Positions 5,892 through 6,201 of a stretch of 6,201 bases of DNA are shown piece by piece. The position numbers were made by a program, and so were the translations under genes. Each line of letters starts with the position of its first letter. The stretch's first letter is position 1. The notes under the pieces are model-generated. The model was not told the origin of the DNA and searched no databases. It saw only the letters and a list, made by a program, of their open reading frames with translations. Source of the stretch: Chloroflexota bacterium (lineage in GTDB: Bacteria > Chloroflexota > Limnocylindria > P2-11E); the NCBI GenBank assembly GCA_005883775.1, contig VBEU01000040.1, forward strand, positions 1 through 6,201, read 5' to 3'.

Positions 5892-6201
5892 CTACGCCAG
5901 CCGTCGCCCCAGTGAGAAGAACGCGGCGGCGAAACAGATTGCTGCTCCGATGAGGGGCCAGTAGATAAGCCCGAGGGATGCGCCGACGAAGCCGAAGCCC
6001 GCGCCGACGCGGTCGAGCCCCGGAGTGCTCAGCCCGAAAAGATTTCCAGTCTGAAACGCCCAGGCGGTGAAGGCCCCGACGAAACCTGTCCAGGCTCCGA
6101 GGATGCCGGAGGTGATCGTCGCGGAAGCGCCGTCTCGCGCGAGCGCACGACCGAGCGTCACCCACGCGACCGCGGAGACCATAGCTCCGAGCCATCCCAG
6201 G
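5892..6201 (-). CDS. Small multi-pass membrane protein, unknown function (5' end beyond window)
   Basis: I do not recognise this family. The visible 102 residues, ending SLGRRLA before TAG at 5894-5892, are strongly hydrophobic. One membrane segment ends about residue 17 (LGWLGAMVSAVAWVTLG), a second covers about 29-48 (SGILGAWTGFVGAFTAWAF), and a glycine-rich hydrophobic stretch from about 63 to 95 could hold one or two more. A Met codon at 6182 is a possible start, but the frame is open to the window edge and that Met lies inside a hydrophobic segment. GGAG is only 2 bases before it, too close to serve as a ribosome-binding site. The true start is therefore probably outside the window. The gene is convergent with the VWA gene and need not be related to it. 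A CCTCGCGAGG palindrome (5871-5880) lies 11 bases past its stop. Confidence 0.65.
   Translation of the reverse strand, partial: LGWLGAMVSAVAWVTLGRALARDGASATITSGILGAWTGFVGAFTAWAFQTGNLFGLSTPGLDRVGAGFGFVGASLGLIYWPLIGAAICFAAAFFSLGRRLA

Noticed and set aside
5752..6195. Minus-strand open frame of 147 codons overlapping the palindrome and the membrane gene
   Set aside because: It is out of frame with the hydrophobic coding sequence, Arg-rich, and runs through the inverted repeat, so it is probably a shadow.

Overview
This is a high-GC bacterial window holding six genes, two of them cut by the window edges. Nothing in it fixes the taxon. The GC-rich codon choice, the GTG/TTG starts and the particular ATPase/VWA gene trio suggest a high-GC soil-type lineage, such as Chloroflexota, Actinomycetota or a related uncultured phylum. 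That assignment is inference and weak.

Left part (1-1334, minus strand): a two-gene amidase unit. A 47-residue ORF resembling the GatC/AtzG-type small subunit overlaps, through a TTGA junction, an amidase-signature hydrolase. The hydrolase has a complete Lys-cisSer-Ser triad and runs off the left edge. Between this unit and the next genes lies a 49-base divergent spacer.

Middle (1384-5689, plus strand): a tight three-gene operon joined by an ATGA and a TGATG overlap. It encodes (i) a short secretion-ATPase-like P-loop protein with a His box, (ii) a MoxR/magnesium-chelatase-I-like AAA+ ATPase carrying a small Cys cluster, and (iii) a 676-residue protein with a long helical N-terminal region and a C-terminal VWA domain with an intact MIDAS. 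An AAA+ ATPase paired with a VWA protein is a recurrent bacterial chaperone or remodelling module (RavA-ViaA, NorQ-NorD, CoxD-CoxE, BchI-BchD). The extra secretion-type ATPase in front makes this version unusual, and its target cannot be read from the window.

Right part (5690-6201): a 202-base intergenic region between convergent genes. It holds a 12-base direct repeat in two copies and a large nested inverted repeat covering most of the gap. After it comes the 3' part of a minus-strand gene for a small multi-pass membrane protein of unknown function.

I saw no tRNA, rRNA, CRISPR array, insertion sequence or phage gene.
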